A stretch of DNA of 26,545 nucleotides, from positions 1-26,545 of the forward strand of contig JBPCWZ010000126.1 of the NCBI GenBank assembly GCA_051009015.1. The letters are read 5' to 3'. The position numbers were made by a program, and so were the translations under genes. This document shows positions 1 through 6,970 of this stretch, in pieces. Below the pieces are notes generated by a model, which saw only the letters and a list, made by a program, of their open reading frames with translations, did not search any database and was not told the DNA's origin. Numbering within the stretch: position 1 is the stretch's first letter; each line of letters begins with the position of its first letter. The stretch is from JAHRAH01 sp051009015 (GTDB taxonomy: Bacteria > Pseudomonadota > Gammaproteobacteria > Tethybacterales > Persebacteraceae).

Positions 1-85
1 CCAAACGCACCGGCAAAACACGCTCCAAAACTTCCGGGTCGGTCGCGCGGGAATTGGTCATGTGTGTTTGCATCGCATCGCCGCC
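1..85 (-). pseudogene. C-terminal remnant of a hydantoinase B / 5-oxoprolinase (HyuB)-like protein
   Basis: Read on the minus strand, the frame through positions 61-59 encodes DAMQTHMTNSRATDPEVLE followed by RVLPVRL and runs off the left edge. This resembles the motif H-M-T-N-(T/S)-R-x-T-D-P-E-V-L-E-x-x-x-P-V-R found well inside HyuB and 5-oxoprolinase proteins, which hydrolyse hydantoins or 5-oxoproline. In an intact gene several hundred codons would precede it, in the space now occupied by the plus-strand ankyrin lipoprotein gene. Upstream of about position 85 the frame stays open, but its content (an in-frame 12-bp tandem repeat giving ENGD-ENGG, then low-similarity residues) does not look like the family. 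I therefore read it as a gene that lost its 5' part. The motif is short, so the assignment is moderate. Confidence 0.5.
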
Positions 86-151
86 CCCGTTTTCATCCCC
101 GTTTTCACGGGGACAGGCGAGGCAGGCATCGCGGCGGGATTTTGCCAAAAC

Positions 152-181
152 TGCACATTCGGGTGGCGGCTGTATTAAAAT
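152..181 (+). promoter_or_regulatory. Candidate promoter of the first ankyrin lipoprotein gene, with the shared ankyrin element
   Basis: TGCACATTCGGGTGGC (152-167) is followed by a -10-like TAAAAT (176-181). The 16-mer recurs, with one change, before the two ankyrin genes at 23945 and 25540 (23875-23890 and 25465-25480). In each case the -10 begins 19 bases after the A of ATTCGG. No good -35 hexamer lies at the proper distance, so the shared element may be an activator site that takes its place. The -10 ends six bases before the ATG, implying a very short leader. Confidence 0.5.
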
Positions 182-187
182 GGCGGC

Positions 188-1654
188 ATGCGCGATTTTT
201 GCGTCATTTTCAGTTTCTGCTTTTTGGCGGCTTGCGGCGGCGGGGTTAACATCCTGCCCGAACCTTTCACGCGGGAAAGGGCGGACGGCAAAATACCGGT
301 AAGCATTGAACTAATCCGCCGGCAAGTGCGGGCGGAGTTGTCGGGAATGCCCGAAGGCGAGGCGGAAGTCACCCGATGGCAGCACATTGAAGCGGATTAT
401 AACGATTGCCGCCTGTTGTCCGGCAAAGCGGAAAAGGCGGCGGAGCAAGTATTTGCCGATTGCATGTCCGAGCGCGGCTATGTGTATATGTACCGAATTG
501 ACGCGGAGCAGTTCCATAATGACATTGAGTTTGAGATGGAAAAGAAACACAATGCCCGCATTGCCGCCGAGCGCAAAGCAGAGGAAGACCGCATTGCCGC
601 CGCGCAAAAGGCGGAAGAGGAGCGTATTGCCGCCATACAAAAGGCAGAGGAAAACCGCATTGCTGCCGAGCGCAAAGCAGAAGAGGCGCGCATTGCCGCC
701 GAAAAGAAACGGCAGGAAGAAGCCGAGCGCATCCGCCGACAAAAAGAGTTGGACGATGCTTTGGTTGCGGCAGCGAAAAGCGATGTTGCCGAAGTCAAGC
801 GTCTTATTGACGAAGGGGCGGATGTTAACGCAAAAAGCAGACAAGGCTGGACGGCTTTGCATAGTGCGGCAAGATATGGTCAAACCGAAACTGCAATTGC
901 CCTTGTTAAGGCAGGGGCGAATACTAATGCTAAATATGGCAATTTGATTCCCAATGGTGTGATGCCTTTGCATTTGGCGGTAGAATATAGTCCGACCGAA
1001 ACCGCGCTTGCCCTTGTCAAAGCGGGGGCGGATATTGATGCAAAAGATAACAATAGCAGAACGCCTTTGCATCAGGCGGCATTTAGAGGAAAAACCGAAA
1101 CCGTGCTTGCCCTTGTCAAAGCAGGGGCGAATATCGGGGCAGTAGATAAAAGAGGCAAAACACCTTTGCATTTGGCGTCATTGAATGGTTATGCCGAAAC
1201 CGTGCATGCCCTTATCAAGGCGGGAGCGGATGTTAACGCAGAAACCTACGATTATGAGACGCCTTTGTATTCGGCGTTAACTGAACGCTGGCGTATTTTT
1301 AATCGCGGGGAATTGCGTGGTCAAACTGAAACTGCCCTTGTCCTTATCAAAGCGGGGGCGGATGTAGCGGAGGCGGATGTTAATGCAGAAGGTTATTTAG
1401 GCAGTGCAGTATGGTATGGTCGTACCGAAATTATATTTGCTCTTGTCAAAGCGGGAGCGGATTTGTTTGTGCGCGCGGATAATGGAGAAACACTGTTAGA
1501 TACTGCCATAAAAAAGCATGGCAAAGACAGCAAAATCGCGCTTTTTCTGCAGGGCGCGATGGAAAAGCAACGCGAAAAAGACCGGCAACAAGCCGAAGAG
1601 AAACGCAAAAAAGACCGACAACAAGCCGACGAATTACTGCGCGAATTGGAATAA
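188..1654 (+). CDS. Ankyrin-repeat lipoprotein with hendecad coiled coil
   Basis: 488 aa. The N-terminus has a lipoprotein signal ending in the lipobox LAAC (13-16), predicting an acylated Cys16 and an envelope location. Residues 20-110 form a conserved domain with a Cys pair (C74, C92) and FADCMSERGYVYMYR. Residues 112-190 are a charged coiled coil holding five tandem 11-residue units of the type RIAAxxKAEEx. About eight ankyrin repeats (190-455) follow, several with the canonical TPLHLA and LVKAGADI pattern; the sixth carries an insertion. The end (455-488) is another Lys/Glu/Arg/Gln-rich helix. The start is fixed by the signal peptide, although no Shine-Dalgarno sequence precedes it. It is a clear paralogue of the minus-strand gene at 6971-8539 and lies 15 nt before the next ankyrin gene, probably in one operon. 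The ligand is unknown; ankyrin repeats bind proteins. Host interaction is inference. Confidence 0.93.
   Translation: MRDFCVIFSFCFLAACGGGVNILPEPFTRERADGKIPVSIELIRRQVRAELSGMPEGEAEVTRWQHIEADYNDCRLLSGKAEKAAEQVFADCMSERGYVYMYRIDAEQFHNDIEFEMEKKHNARIAAERKAEEDRIAAAQKAEEERIAAIQKAEENRIAAERKAEEARIAAEKKRQEEAERIRRQKELDDALVAAAKSDVAEVKRLIDEGADVNAKSRQGWTALHSAARYGQTETAIALVKAGANTNAKYGNLIPNGVMPLHLAVEYSPTETALALVKAGADIDAKDNNSRTPLHQAAFRGKTETVLALVKAGANIGAVDKRGKTPLHLASLNGYAETVHALIKAGADVNAETYDYETPLYSALTERWRIFNRGELRGQTETALVLIKAGADVAEADVNAEGYLGSAVWYGRTEIIFALVKAGADLFVRADNGETLLDTAIKKHGKDSKIALFLQGAMEKQREKDRQQAEEKRKKDRQQADELLRELE
557..721 (+). repeat. Five tandem 33-bp units encoding the hendecad coiled coil
   Basis: Five consecutive 33-bp units each encode an 11-residue RIAA(E/A/I)(R/Q/K)K(A/R)(E/Q)E(D/E/N/A) block. 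An 11-residue period is the hendecad geometry of a nearly straight coiled coil. The paralogue at 6971-8539 has only two units at the same place, so the array length differs between copies. Confidence 0.85.
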
Positions 1655-1669
1655 ATAGGAATCAAACCA

Positions 1670-2476
1670 ATGAAAGGTATTTTTCGCGAGACTCTGAAGG
1701 TAATGGCATTTCTTCTATTACTAGGAGGATTCTACTTTTTGGAGTACATTAAAAAGCCCCTGCCGTCCATGCACAGGGCGGCGGCGGGTGGCGATGGTGC
1801 CGAAATCATCCGCTTGATTGATGGCGAGGCGAATGTCAATGCCAAAGCCAACGATGACTGGCGTTTTTGGCATAACGATAGCAGAACCGCTCTGCATTTT
1901 GCCGTCCGGAAAGGTGAAACCGCCGCCGCCCTCGTCCTTGTCAAAGCGGGAGCGGATATTGAGGCAAAAGATAACAATGACGGGACGCCTTTGCATTATG
2001 CGGCATGGTATGGGAATACCAAAACCGCACTTGCCCTTGTCAAAGCGGGAGCGGATATTGAGGCAAAAGATAACAATGGCGGGACACCTTTGCATTGGGC
2101 GGCAAGTAGGTTGTATACCGAAACCGCACTTGCCCTTGTTAAAGCGTGCGCAGATATTAATGCAAGAAATAACATTGGTGCAACGCCTTTGCATGTTGCG
2201 GCACAGGTGGGTCAAACAGAAACCGCGCATGCACTTGTCAAAGCGGGAGCATCTTTGCTCGCAGAAACAGATGATAATGAAACGCCGTTAGATGTTGCCA
2301 TAGAAGAGCATGGAAAAGACAGCGTCATCGCGCTTTTTCTGCAGAAAACGATGGTAAAAAAAGGATTAACAAACGAGGAAAAAGCCAAGAAATTGGTGCG
2401 CGATTTGGATAAGAGTAGCAACAAAAAACAATGGATAGCGGGTGTTAGATCTCCGCCTACACGGGAATGTCATTAG
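1670..2476 (+). CDS. Ankyrin-repeat protein with N-terminal membrane anchor
   Basis: 268 aa. A single hydrophobic segment (about residues 10-25, LKVMAFLLLLGGFYFLEY) acts as signal anchor or uncleaved signal. Roughly six ankyrin repeats follow to about residue 225, then a Lys-rich tail. Neighbouring repeats are almost identical at DNA level (43 identical bases 99 bp apart at 1937 and 2036), a sign of recent unit duplication. The last cap, TPLDVAIEEHGKDSVIALFLQ, matches the ends of the genes at 188 and 6274. A TAGGAA ribosome site precedes the ATG. The final dozen codons (IAGVRSPPTRECH) lie inside the inverted repeat at 2447-2553, which supplies the stop codon, so the original C-terminus may have been replaced. 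The position after the lipoprotein gene mirrors the pair at 6274-8539. Confidence 0.88.
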   Translation: MKGIFRETLKVMAFLLLLGGFYFLEYIKKPLPSMHRAAAGGDGAEIIRLIDGEANVNAKANDDWRFWHNDSRTALHFAVRKGETAAALVLVKAGADIEAKDNNDGTPLHYAAWYGNTKTALALVKAGADIEAKDNNGGTPLHWAASRLYTETALALVKACADINARNNIGATPLHVAAQVGQTETAHALVKAGASLLAETDDNETPLDVAIEEHGKDSVIALFLQKTMVKKGLTNEEKAKKLVRDLDKSSNKKQWIAGVRSPPTRECH

Positions 2477-2553
2477 AAAACCGCCGCTTGCCGTCCCTGT
2501 CGCAGGTAAGGCAGTGGTTTTTGCCGTCAATGGCGTTATAACAAATCGCCGCC
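2447..2553. repeat. Dispersed ~110-bp repeat, copy A (inverted relative to copy B at 5843-5953)
   Basis: The sequence from GTTAGATCTCCGCC to ATAACAAATCGCCGCC aligns with the reverse complement of 5843-5953. Long identical blocks include AAAACCGCCGCTTGCCGT and GCCGTCAATGGCGTTATAAC. In this copy the left arm of the ATTCCC/GGGAAT hairpin is degraded. The repeat spans the end of the ankyrin gene and the spacer before era. Confidence 0.8.
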
Positions 2554-2588
2554 CATCCGCCGCCGCCCCGTTGTAGAATTGCAAAAGT

Positions 2589-3578
2589 ATGAAGCGGGAA
2601 AACGGCGGGAAGCAAAAACAGGCGGCGGGGCAACGGCGGGAAAAGTTGCCGCATTTGCCGGTTGCGGTTGTCGGGAGGCCCAATGCCGGGAAATCCACAC
2701 TCCTTAATGCGCTCGCCGGACATCGGGCATCCATCGTCTCGCACAAGCCGCAAACAACCCGGGCGGTCGTTCGCTGTCAATGCCGCGGTTTGCCGGTTAT
2801 CCTTGAAGATACCCCCGGCTGGCAGGCGCGTTATGGCGATTCGTTCAGCCGCACGCTAAATGCCGGTGCCGAACAATCGGCATCCGCCGCCGCCGTTGTT
2901 GTTTATGTTGTCGCCGCGCTCAACTGGCACGATGAAGATTTGCAACTTTTGTTGCGGTTGCCGCCGCAATGCCGCATTATTATCGCCGTCAATAAAACCG
3001 ATTTGCTGGCAAAGCGCGATATGCTGCTGCCGTTTTTTGCCGAAGTTGATGCGATTTGCAAAGCGAATCAACTTTCTCCCTGCGCCATCATCCCCGTCAG
3101 CGCGCTCAAAAAACGCGGCTTGCTGCCGTTGCTTGACGAAGTCGCCAAAGTATTACCCGCGGTTGATAATGCCAATGCCAAAACTTTGCCGGATAACAAA
3201 AGCAACAAAAGCGGGAATATTAAAAATGCCGAAATTGACGGTAATGACGATGTTGCGTTTTCGTTTGCCGAGATATTGCGGGAGAAGTTGTTTTTGCGGC
3301 TGGACGGAGAGTTGCCCTATCGCGCCGCGGTTATCGCCCGCACGATGCCGCGGCGCGGCAAAACTTTGCGCGTCTCCGCCGAAGTGTATGTGGAAAAAGA
3401 ATCGCAAAAAGCCATCGTCATCGGCGCGGGCGGCGAAGCACTCAAGAAAACCGCAACAGCAGCCCGCCGCCGGATGGAAGAACTCGCCGGTGAAAAGATA
3501 TTCCTGACGGTGCGGGTGCGCGCCCGCAAATGGCGGCAGGACAGCCGCCTGCTTTCGCAAATGCGCATCGGGGCGTAG
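2589..3578 (+). CDS. era: GTPase Era
   Basis: 329 aa, slightly longer than typical Era (~300). Era is an essential GTPase that binds the 3' end of 16S rRNA and helps assemble the 30S subunit. The G motifs are all visible: G1 GRPNAGKS (29-36), the QTTR switch (55-58), DTPG (74-77), NKTD (135-138) and SAL (171-173). A C-terminal KH RNA-binding domain carries IGAGGEALKK (279-288 region). The extra length is a basic N-terminal extension (1-20) and an Asn/Lys-rich linker (193-220) between GTPase and KH domains. The ATG has no Shine-Dalgarno sequence, and a TAGAAT -10-like hexamer ends only nine bases before it. It opens a run of four plus-strand genes; the recO gene often found between era and pdxJ is absent. 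Confidence 0.97.
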   Translation: MKRENGGKQKQAAGQRREKLPHLPVAVVGRPNAGKSTLLNALAGHRASIVSHKPQTTRAVVRCQCRGLPVILEDTPGWQARYGDSFSRTLNAGAEQSASAAAVVVYVVAALNWHDEDLQLLLRLPPQCRIIIAVNKTDLLAKRDMLLPFFAEVDAICKANQLSPCAIIPVSALKKRGLLPLLDEVAKVLPAVDNANAKTLPDNKSNKSGNIKNAEIDGNDDVAFSFAEILREKLFLRLDGELPYRAAVIARTMPRRGKTLRVSAEVYVEKESQKAIVIGAGGEALKKTATAARRRMEELAGEKIFLTVRVRARKWRQDSRLLSQMRIGA

Positions 3579-3596
3579 CGAAAAAAAGGGAGAAGG

Positions 3597-4304
3597 ATGA
3601 TGGGCGGTATTTTGCTCGGCATTAATATTGACCATGCGGCAACCGTGCGGCAGGCGCGCGGCACCGCATATCCCGACATACCAGGCATCGCCAAAGAAGC
3701 ACTTGCCGGCGGCGGCGATTTTATTACCGTGCATTTGCGCGAAGACCGCCGCCACATACAAGATGCCGATTTGCCGCCGCTTGTTGCTTTGGACTGCAAT
3801 TTGAATTTGGAAATTGCCGCCATCGGGGAGATGGCAAAAACCGCGCTGGCTTTGCGCCCGCGCTGTGTTTGCCTTGTGCCGGAGCGGAGGGCGGAACTGA
3901 CAACCGAAGGGGGTTTGGATGTTTGCGCGGCGAAGGAAAACTTGCGCGCTTTTTGCCGCCCGCTTGTTGCCGCCGGTATTGAAGTGTCGCTTTTTGTTGA
4001 TGCCGACATTGCGCAAATAGAAGCGGCGGCGGAAACCGGAGCGGCGGCGGTGGAATTGCATACCGGCAACTTCGCCGAAAACGGCGACATTGCGCCGCTG
4101 CAAAAAGCGGCGCAGTGTGCGGCAACTTTGGGATTGAAAGTCAATGCCGGTCATGGTTTGCATTTGCATAATGCCGCCGAAGTTGCGGCATTGCCGCAGG
4201 TGTCGGAGATTAATATCGGGCATGCCATTGTCGCCCGGGCGTTGTTTATCGGCATTCGCGCCGCCGTTGCCGAGATGGCGGCGGTGATAAAAAAGGCGCG
4301 GTAA
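3597..4304 (+). CDS. pdxJ: Pyridoxine 5'-phosphate synthase PdxJ
   Basis: 235 aa, normal length. PdxJ condenses 1-deoxyxylulose 5-phosphate with 3-amino-2-oxopropyl phosphate to pyridoxine 5'-phosphate, the last ring-forming step of DXP-dependent vitamin B6 synthesis in the cytosol. Family motifs are intact: GINIDHAATVRQARG near the N-terminus, TVHLREDRRH with catalytic His46, NLE with Glu72, LVPERR...TTEGGLDV, and NAGHGL with His186. The start follows a strong GGGAGAAGG ribosome site; ATG at 3597 and 3600 are both possible. It lies 18 nt after era, and its stop codon overlaps the acpS start by one base, so the two are translationally coupled. Confidence 0.97.
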   Translation: MMGGILLGINIDHAATVRQARGTAYPDIPGIAKEALAGGGDFITVHLREDRRHIQDADLPPLVALDCNLNLEIAAIGEMAKTALALRPRCVCLVPERRAELTTEGGLDVCAAKENLRAFCRPLVAAGIEVSLFVDADIAQIEAAAETGAAAVELHTGNFAENGDIAPLQKAAQCAATLGLKVNAGHGLHLHNAAEVAALPQVSEINIGHAIVARALFIGIRAAVAEMAAVIKKAR

Positions 4305-4684
4305 TGATTTTTGGCGTTGGAATGGATATTGTCGCGATGGCGCGTTTGCGGCGGTTGCTGGCGGCGTATCCGCAAAGGTTGCCGCAAAAGTTGTTGCAAG
4401 AGACGGAAAGGCGCGATATGCGCCGGGCGGCAAAACCCTGCGAGTTTATCGCCGGTCGCATCGCCGCCAAAGAAGCGCTGGCAAAGGCGCTTGGCACCGG
4501 AATGCGTTTGCCGATGAGTTGGCAAAATGCGGCGGTATCCAGCGGCGGCGGCAAGCCGGTTTTTGTTTTCGCCGATGCGCTGCGGCGTTATCTTGCCGAG
4601 CGCAATATCGCCTGTCATCTGAGCATTAGCCATGATGACGGCTATGCCGCCGCTATGGTTGTCGCCGAAGTGATACACTCCTGA
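4304..4684 (+). CDS. acpS: Holo-[acyl-carrier-protein] synthase AcpS
   Basis: 126 aa, normal for the family. It transfers 4'-phosphopantetheine from CoA to the serine of acyl carrier protein, activating fatty acid synthesis. The sequence opens with GVGMDIVAMARL, placing Mg-binding Asp8. GRIAAKEALAKALGTG holds Glu57 and the CoA-binding region, and HLSISHDDGYAAAMVV is the usual C-terminal strand. The start overlaps the pdxJ stop as TAATG, which explains the lack of a ribosome site of its own. pdxJ-acpS linkage is common in proteobacteria. Confidence 0.97.
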   Translation: MIFGVGMDIVAMARLRRLLAAYPQRLPQKLLQETERRDMRRAAKPCEFIAGRIAAKEALAKALGTGMRLPMSWQNAAVSSGGGKPVFVFADALRRYLAERNIACHLSISHDDGYAAAMVVAEVIHS

Positions 4685-4700
4685 TATTCCCATACTCCCG

Positions 4701-5729
4701 ATGATGAAAACCGCCGCGCCAAAAAACAACAAGCCAAAAACAGCGGGCGCCGGTTTTGGCGGCAGGTTGATGATAGGCGTGGAAGGTTTGGAAAAGCCCA
4801 ATGCCGCCGATGCCGAAAGGTTGCGTCATCCCGCCGTTGGCGGCGTTATCTTATTCGCCCGTAACTTTGCCGACGGCGCGCAGTTGCGGCGGCTGACGGC
4901 AAATATCCGCCGCGCCGCAAGCCGCAGGATATTAATCGCCGCCGACCAGGAAGGCGGAAGAGTGCAGCGATTTTGCGGCGGCGAGTTTGTACAACTCCCC
5001 GCCGCGGCAAAATATGCCGACAGCGCAAAAGCCGAAGCGGGCGGGATGGTAATGGCGGCGCAACTTCTTGCCGCCGGCGTGGATTTCAGTTTTGCGCCGG
5101 TGCTTGATGTGCGCGGCAAAAGCAAAGTCATCGGCATGCGCGCTTTTGCCGCCGCGCCGGATGATGTTTTTGATATGGCATCGGCTTTTGCGCGCGGGAT
5201 GCATCGCGCCGGAATGCATTGTTGCGGCAAGCATTTTCCCGGGCATGGCAATGTCGCCGCCGATTCGCACAAAACCCTGCCGGTTGACGGGCGCGCTTTT
5301 GAGGATATCGTCAAATGCGATTTGTTGCCGTTTGCCAAATGGGCGAAGGCAAAAACGCCGTTTGCGCTAATGACCGCGCATATTGTTTATCCAAAATGCG
5401 ATGTTGCGGCGGCGACTTTTTCTTCTTTCTGGCTGCGGCGGGTGTTGCGGCGGCGGCTGGGTTTTGGCGGTTTGGTTATCAGCGATGATTTGTCCATGGG
5501 CGGGGCGAATGTCGGCACTATCGGCGAGCGAATGAATCGCGCGCGGGATGCGGGTTGCGATTTGCTGTTGATATGCGGGCGCGAAGATATTGACAACGCC
5601 CTGTCGGCGGCAAAAACAAACAAGACAACCAAAACAAACCCCTGGCTGCAACTTGCGCCGCTGCCGGATGCCGAAGTGCAACTAAACTCGCCCGAATATT
5701 ATCGCGCATTGAAACAACTGCCGCGATAA
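4701..5729 (+). CDS. nagZ: Beta-N-acetylglucosaminidase NagZ (GH3), cell-wall recycling
   Basis: 342 aa. NagZ is a cytosolic glycoside hydrolase family 3 enzyme that removes GlcNAc from anhydromuropeptides during peptidoglycan recycling. The product feeds AmpR-type beta-lactamase signalling where that exists. Visible motifs are VGGVILFARNF, ADQEGGRVQR (81-90), FAPVLDV, GKHFPGHGNVAADSHKTLPVD with the His190/Asp188 acid-base pair, and VISDDLSMGGANV with the nucleophile at Asp262. No signal peptide is present, as expected; the first 20 residues are a low-complexity Lys/Ala extension, so a later start is possible. It is the last gene of the block and is followed by repeats. Confidence 0.95.
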   Translation: MMKTAAPKNNKPKTAGAGFGGRLMIGVEGLEKPNAADAERLRHPAVGGVILFARNFADGAQLRRLTANIRRAASRRILIAADQEGGRVQRFCGGEFVQLPAAAKYADSAKAEAGGMVMAAQLLAAGVDFSFAPVLDVRGKSKVIGMRAFAAAPDDVFDMASAFARGMHRAGMHCCGKHFPGHGNVAADSHKTLPVDGRAFEDIVKCDLLPFAKWAKAKTPFALMTAHIVYPKCDVAAATFSSFWLRRVLRRRLGFGGLVISDDLSMGGANVGTIGERMNRARDAGCDLLLICGREDIDNALSAAKTNKTTKTNPWLQLAPLPDAEVQLNSPEYYRALKQLPR

Positions 5730-5754
5730 TCAATGATTATTATGATGGCGATTC

Positions 5755-5771
5755 ACGGGGCGTTGCCCCGT
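5755..5771. repeat. Short hairpin after nagZ
   Basis: ACGGGG (5755-5760) and CCCCGT (5766-5771) pair around a five-base loop 26 bases after the nagZ stop. No T-run follows, so terminator function is doubtful; it may be part of the repeat-rich spacer. Confidence 0.45.
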
Positions 5772-5812
5772 GCTGTGAACAGGACGCCCCTTCAGGGCTA
5801 TGATAAAAGGAG

Positions 5813-5832
5813 ATTCCCGCTTTCGCGGGAAT
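5813..5832. repeat. dRS3-like 20-bp inverted repeat
   Basis: ATTCCCGC (5813-5820) pairs with GCGGGAAT (5825-5832) around TTTC. The element fits the dRS3 consensus ATTCCC-N8-GGGAAT exactly. In Neisseria such repeats are dispersed in intergenic DNA and serve as filamentous-phage integration targets. Here it lies between convergent nagZ and the ankyrin operon and could also act as a terminator stem. Confidence 0.7.
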
Positions 5833-5842
5833 GACGAGGGGG

Positions 5843-5953
5843 CGGCGGTTTGTTATAACGCCATTGACGGCAAGCACAAAGTTTTGACCTGCGACAAAAA
5901 CGGCAAGCGGCGGTTTTGTAATGTCATTCCCGCATAAACGGGAATCTACAAAG
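5843..5953. repeat. Dispersed ~110-bp repeat, copy B, containing a second dRS3-like hairpin
   Basis: This is the reverse-complement partner of 2447-2553. It contains an intact ATTCCCG (5926-5932) / CGGGAAT (5939-5945) hairpin, again fitting ATTCCC-N8-GGGAAT. The two copies face each other across the era-pdxJ-acpS-nagZ block. The whole spacer 5730-5981 consists of such repeat material, and I see no gene in it. Confidence 0.8.
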
Positions 5954-5981
5954 CCGCCTTTTGCGCGGGGGCGGATAACTT

Positions 5982-6248
5982 TCAACCGGCAATAAGGTAT
6001 ATCACGGCAAGAAATCCTGCCCACAATGAAGGGATGACAACAAGCACCCAAATCGCAAAGCGGCGCGTTTTTTGGTATGCCAACAACATCACAGCACCAG
6101 CCATAGCGAAATAAGAATACATCGCAAAAGTTTCCACATGCGACGCCACCTGCTGAACCGTCAAACCACTATGGGCGAAAGCCGCGACAAGTCCGCCGTT
6201 GATAACGGTGCCAAGTATCAGCCATAAAATAGGCAAAAGTTTTTTCAT
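5982..6248 (-). CDS. Small three-helix membrane protein
   Basis: 88 aa, unrecognised. It begins MKKLLPILWLILGT and has three hydrophobic stretches (about 4-25, 41-60 and 63-87) separated by a short polar loop (HSGLTVQQVASHVE) and a basic turn (QKTRRFA). The start at 6248 is chosen for the AAAGAAG ribosome site and because it leaves a clean membrane segment; the frame extends further but without protein-like content. The 5' leader and first codons (ACACAAAGRAGAAAYACC, then MKKLL) nearly copy those of the ankyrin gene 25 nt upstream, so the start region was probably duplicated. It is the last gene of the minus-strand ankyrin operon. Confidence 0.7.
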   Translation of the reverse strand: MKKLLPILWLILGTVINGGLVAAFAHSGLTVQQVASHVETFAMYSYFAMAGAVMLLAYQKTRRFAIWVLVVIPSLWAGFLAVIYLIAG

Positions 6249-6273
6249 GGTATTTCTTCTTTGTGTTTTCGTT

Positions 6274-6930
6274 TTACAATCCCATCGCATTCCGCAAAAT
6301 GCGCGCGATGTCGCTGTCTTTGCCATACTTTTTTATGGCAATATCTAACGGCGTGTGTCCAGAATTCATAAGTGCAAACAAATCCGCCCTCGCATTAATA
6401 AGGGCAATCACAGTTTCGGTGTGACCATTCCATACCGCAATATGCAAAAGCGTTGCGCCATGATTATTTTGCACATCAATAGCCGCGCCTACTTTGATAA
6501 GGGCAAGCAAAGTTTCGGTTTGACCTAACTCCGCTGCCACAATCAGAGGTGTCCCGCCATCACTATTTTTTGCCTCAATATTCGCTCCCGCTTTGATAAG
6601 AGCAAGGGCGGTTTGGGTGCGACCTGACACTGCCGCAAAATGCAAAGGTGTCCCACCATCGTTATCTTTTGCCCCAATATCAGCCCCCGCTTTGATAAGG
6701 ACAAGCGCGATTTGGGTTTGCCCAAATACTGCCGCAACATGCAAAGGCGTCCCGCCAGTGCTCTCTTTTGCGTTAACATCTGCCCCGCCGGAAATCAAGC
6801 GTTTGACTTCGGCGATATTGCCGACCACTGCCGCTTGATGCAAAGGCGTAAAGCCGTCATTGGCGAAAGCCGACATGCTGATGATGGCGGTGGTAAAAAA
6901 CACGCCGAGGGCGCGTAGCAGTTTTTTCAT
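6274..6930 (-). CDS. Secreted ankyrin-repeat protein
   Basis: 218 aa. A Sec signal peptide (MKKLLRALGVFF...SMSAFA, cleavage after about residue 22) precedes six tandem ankyrin repeats covering nearly all the mature protein, so it is predicted periplasmic or secreted. Repeats read TPLHVAAVFGQTQ...ALVLIKAGADIGAKDNDGG and similar, and the C-cap TPLDIAIKKYGKDSDIARIL is shared with the genes at 188 and 1670. The start at 6930 has an ideal AAAGGAG ribosome site. It lies 40 nt after the ankyrin lipoprotein gene and 25 nt before the membrane-protein gene. The partner and role are unknown. Confidence 0.9.
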   Translation of the reverse strand: MKKLLRALGVFFTTAIISMSAFANDGFTPLHQAAVVGNIAEVKRLISGGADVNAKESTGGTPLHVAAVFGQTQIALVLIKAGADIGAKDNDGGTPLHFAAVSGRTQTALALIKAGANIEAKNSDGGTPLIVAAELGQTETLLALIKVGAAIDVQNNHGATLLHIAVWNGHTETVIALINARADLFALMNSGHTPLDIAIKKYGKDSDIARILRNAMGL

Positions 6931-6970
6931 GGTGTTTCTCCTTTGTGTGTGAATTGGCATTAACCTGCGG

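Noticed and set aside
311..1171. 286-codon open frame on minus
   Set aside because: Antisense of ankyrin and coiled-coil repeats; its regularity only mirrors the sense repeats.
1938..2136. Regular repeats resembling a CRISPR array
   Set aside because: The 99-bp period is in frame and encodes 33-residue ankyrin units; there are no spacers of constant length and no cas genes.
5730..5981. Possible insertion sequence remnant between nagZ and the ankyrin operon
   Set aside because: No transposase frame or terminal inverted repeats with target duplication; only short hairpins and the dispersed repeat.
5740..6051. 103-codon minus-strand frame
   Set aside because: Made of the dRS3-like hairpins and the dispersed repeat; no ribosome site, and it overlaps the supported membrane-protein gene.
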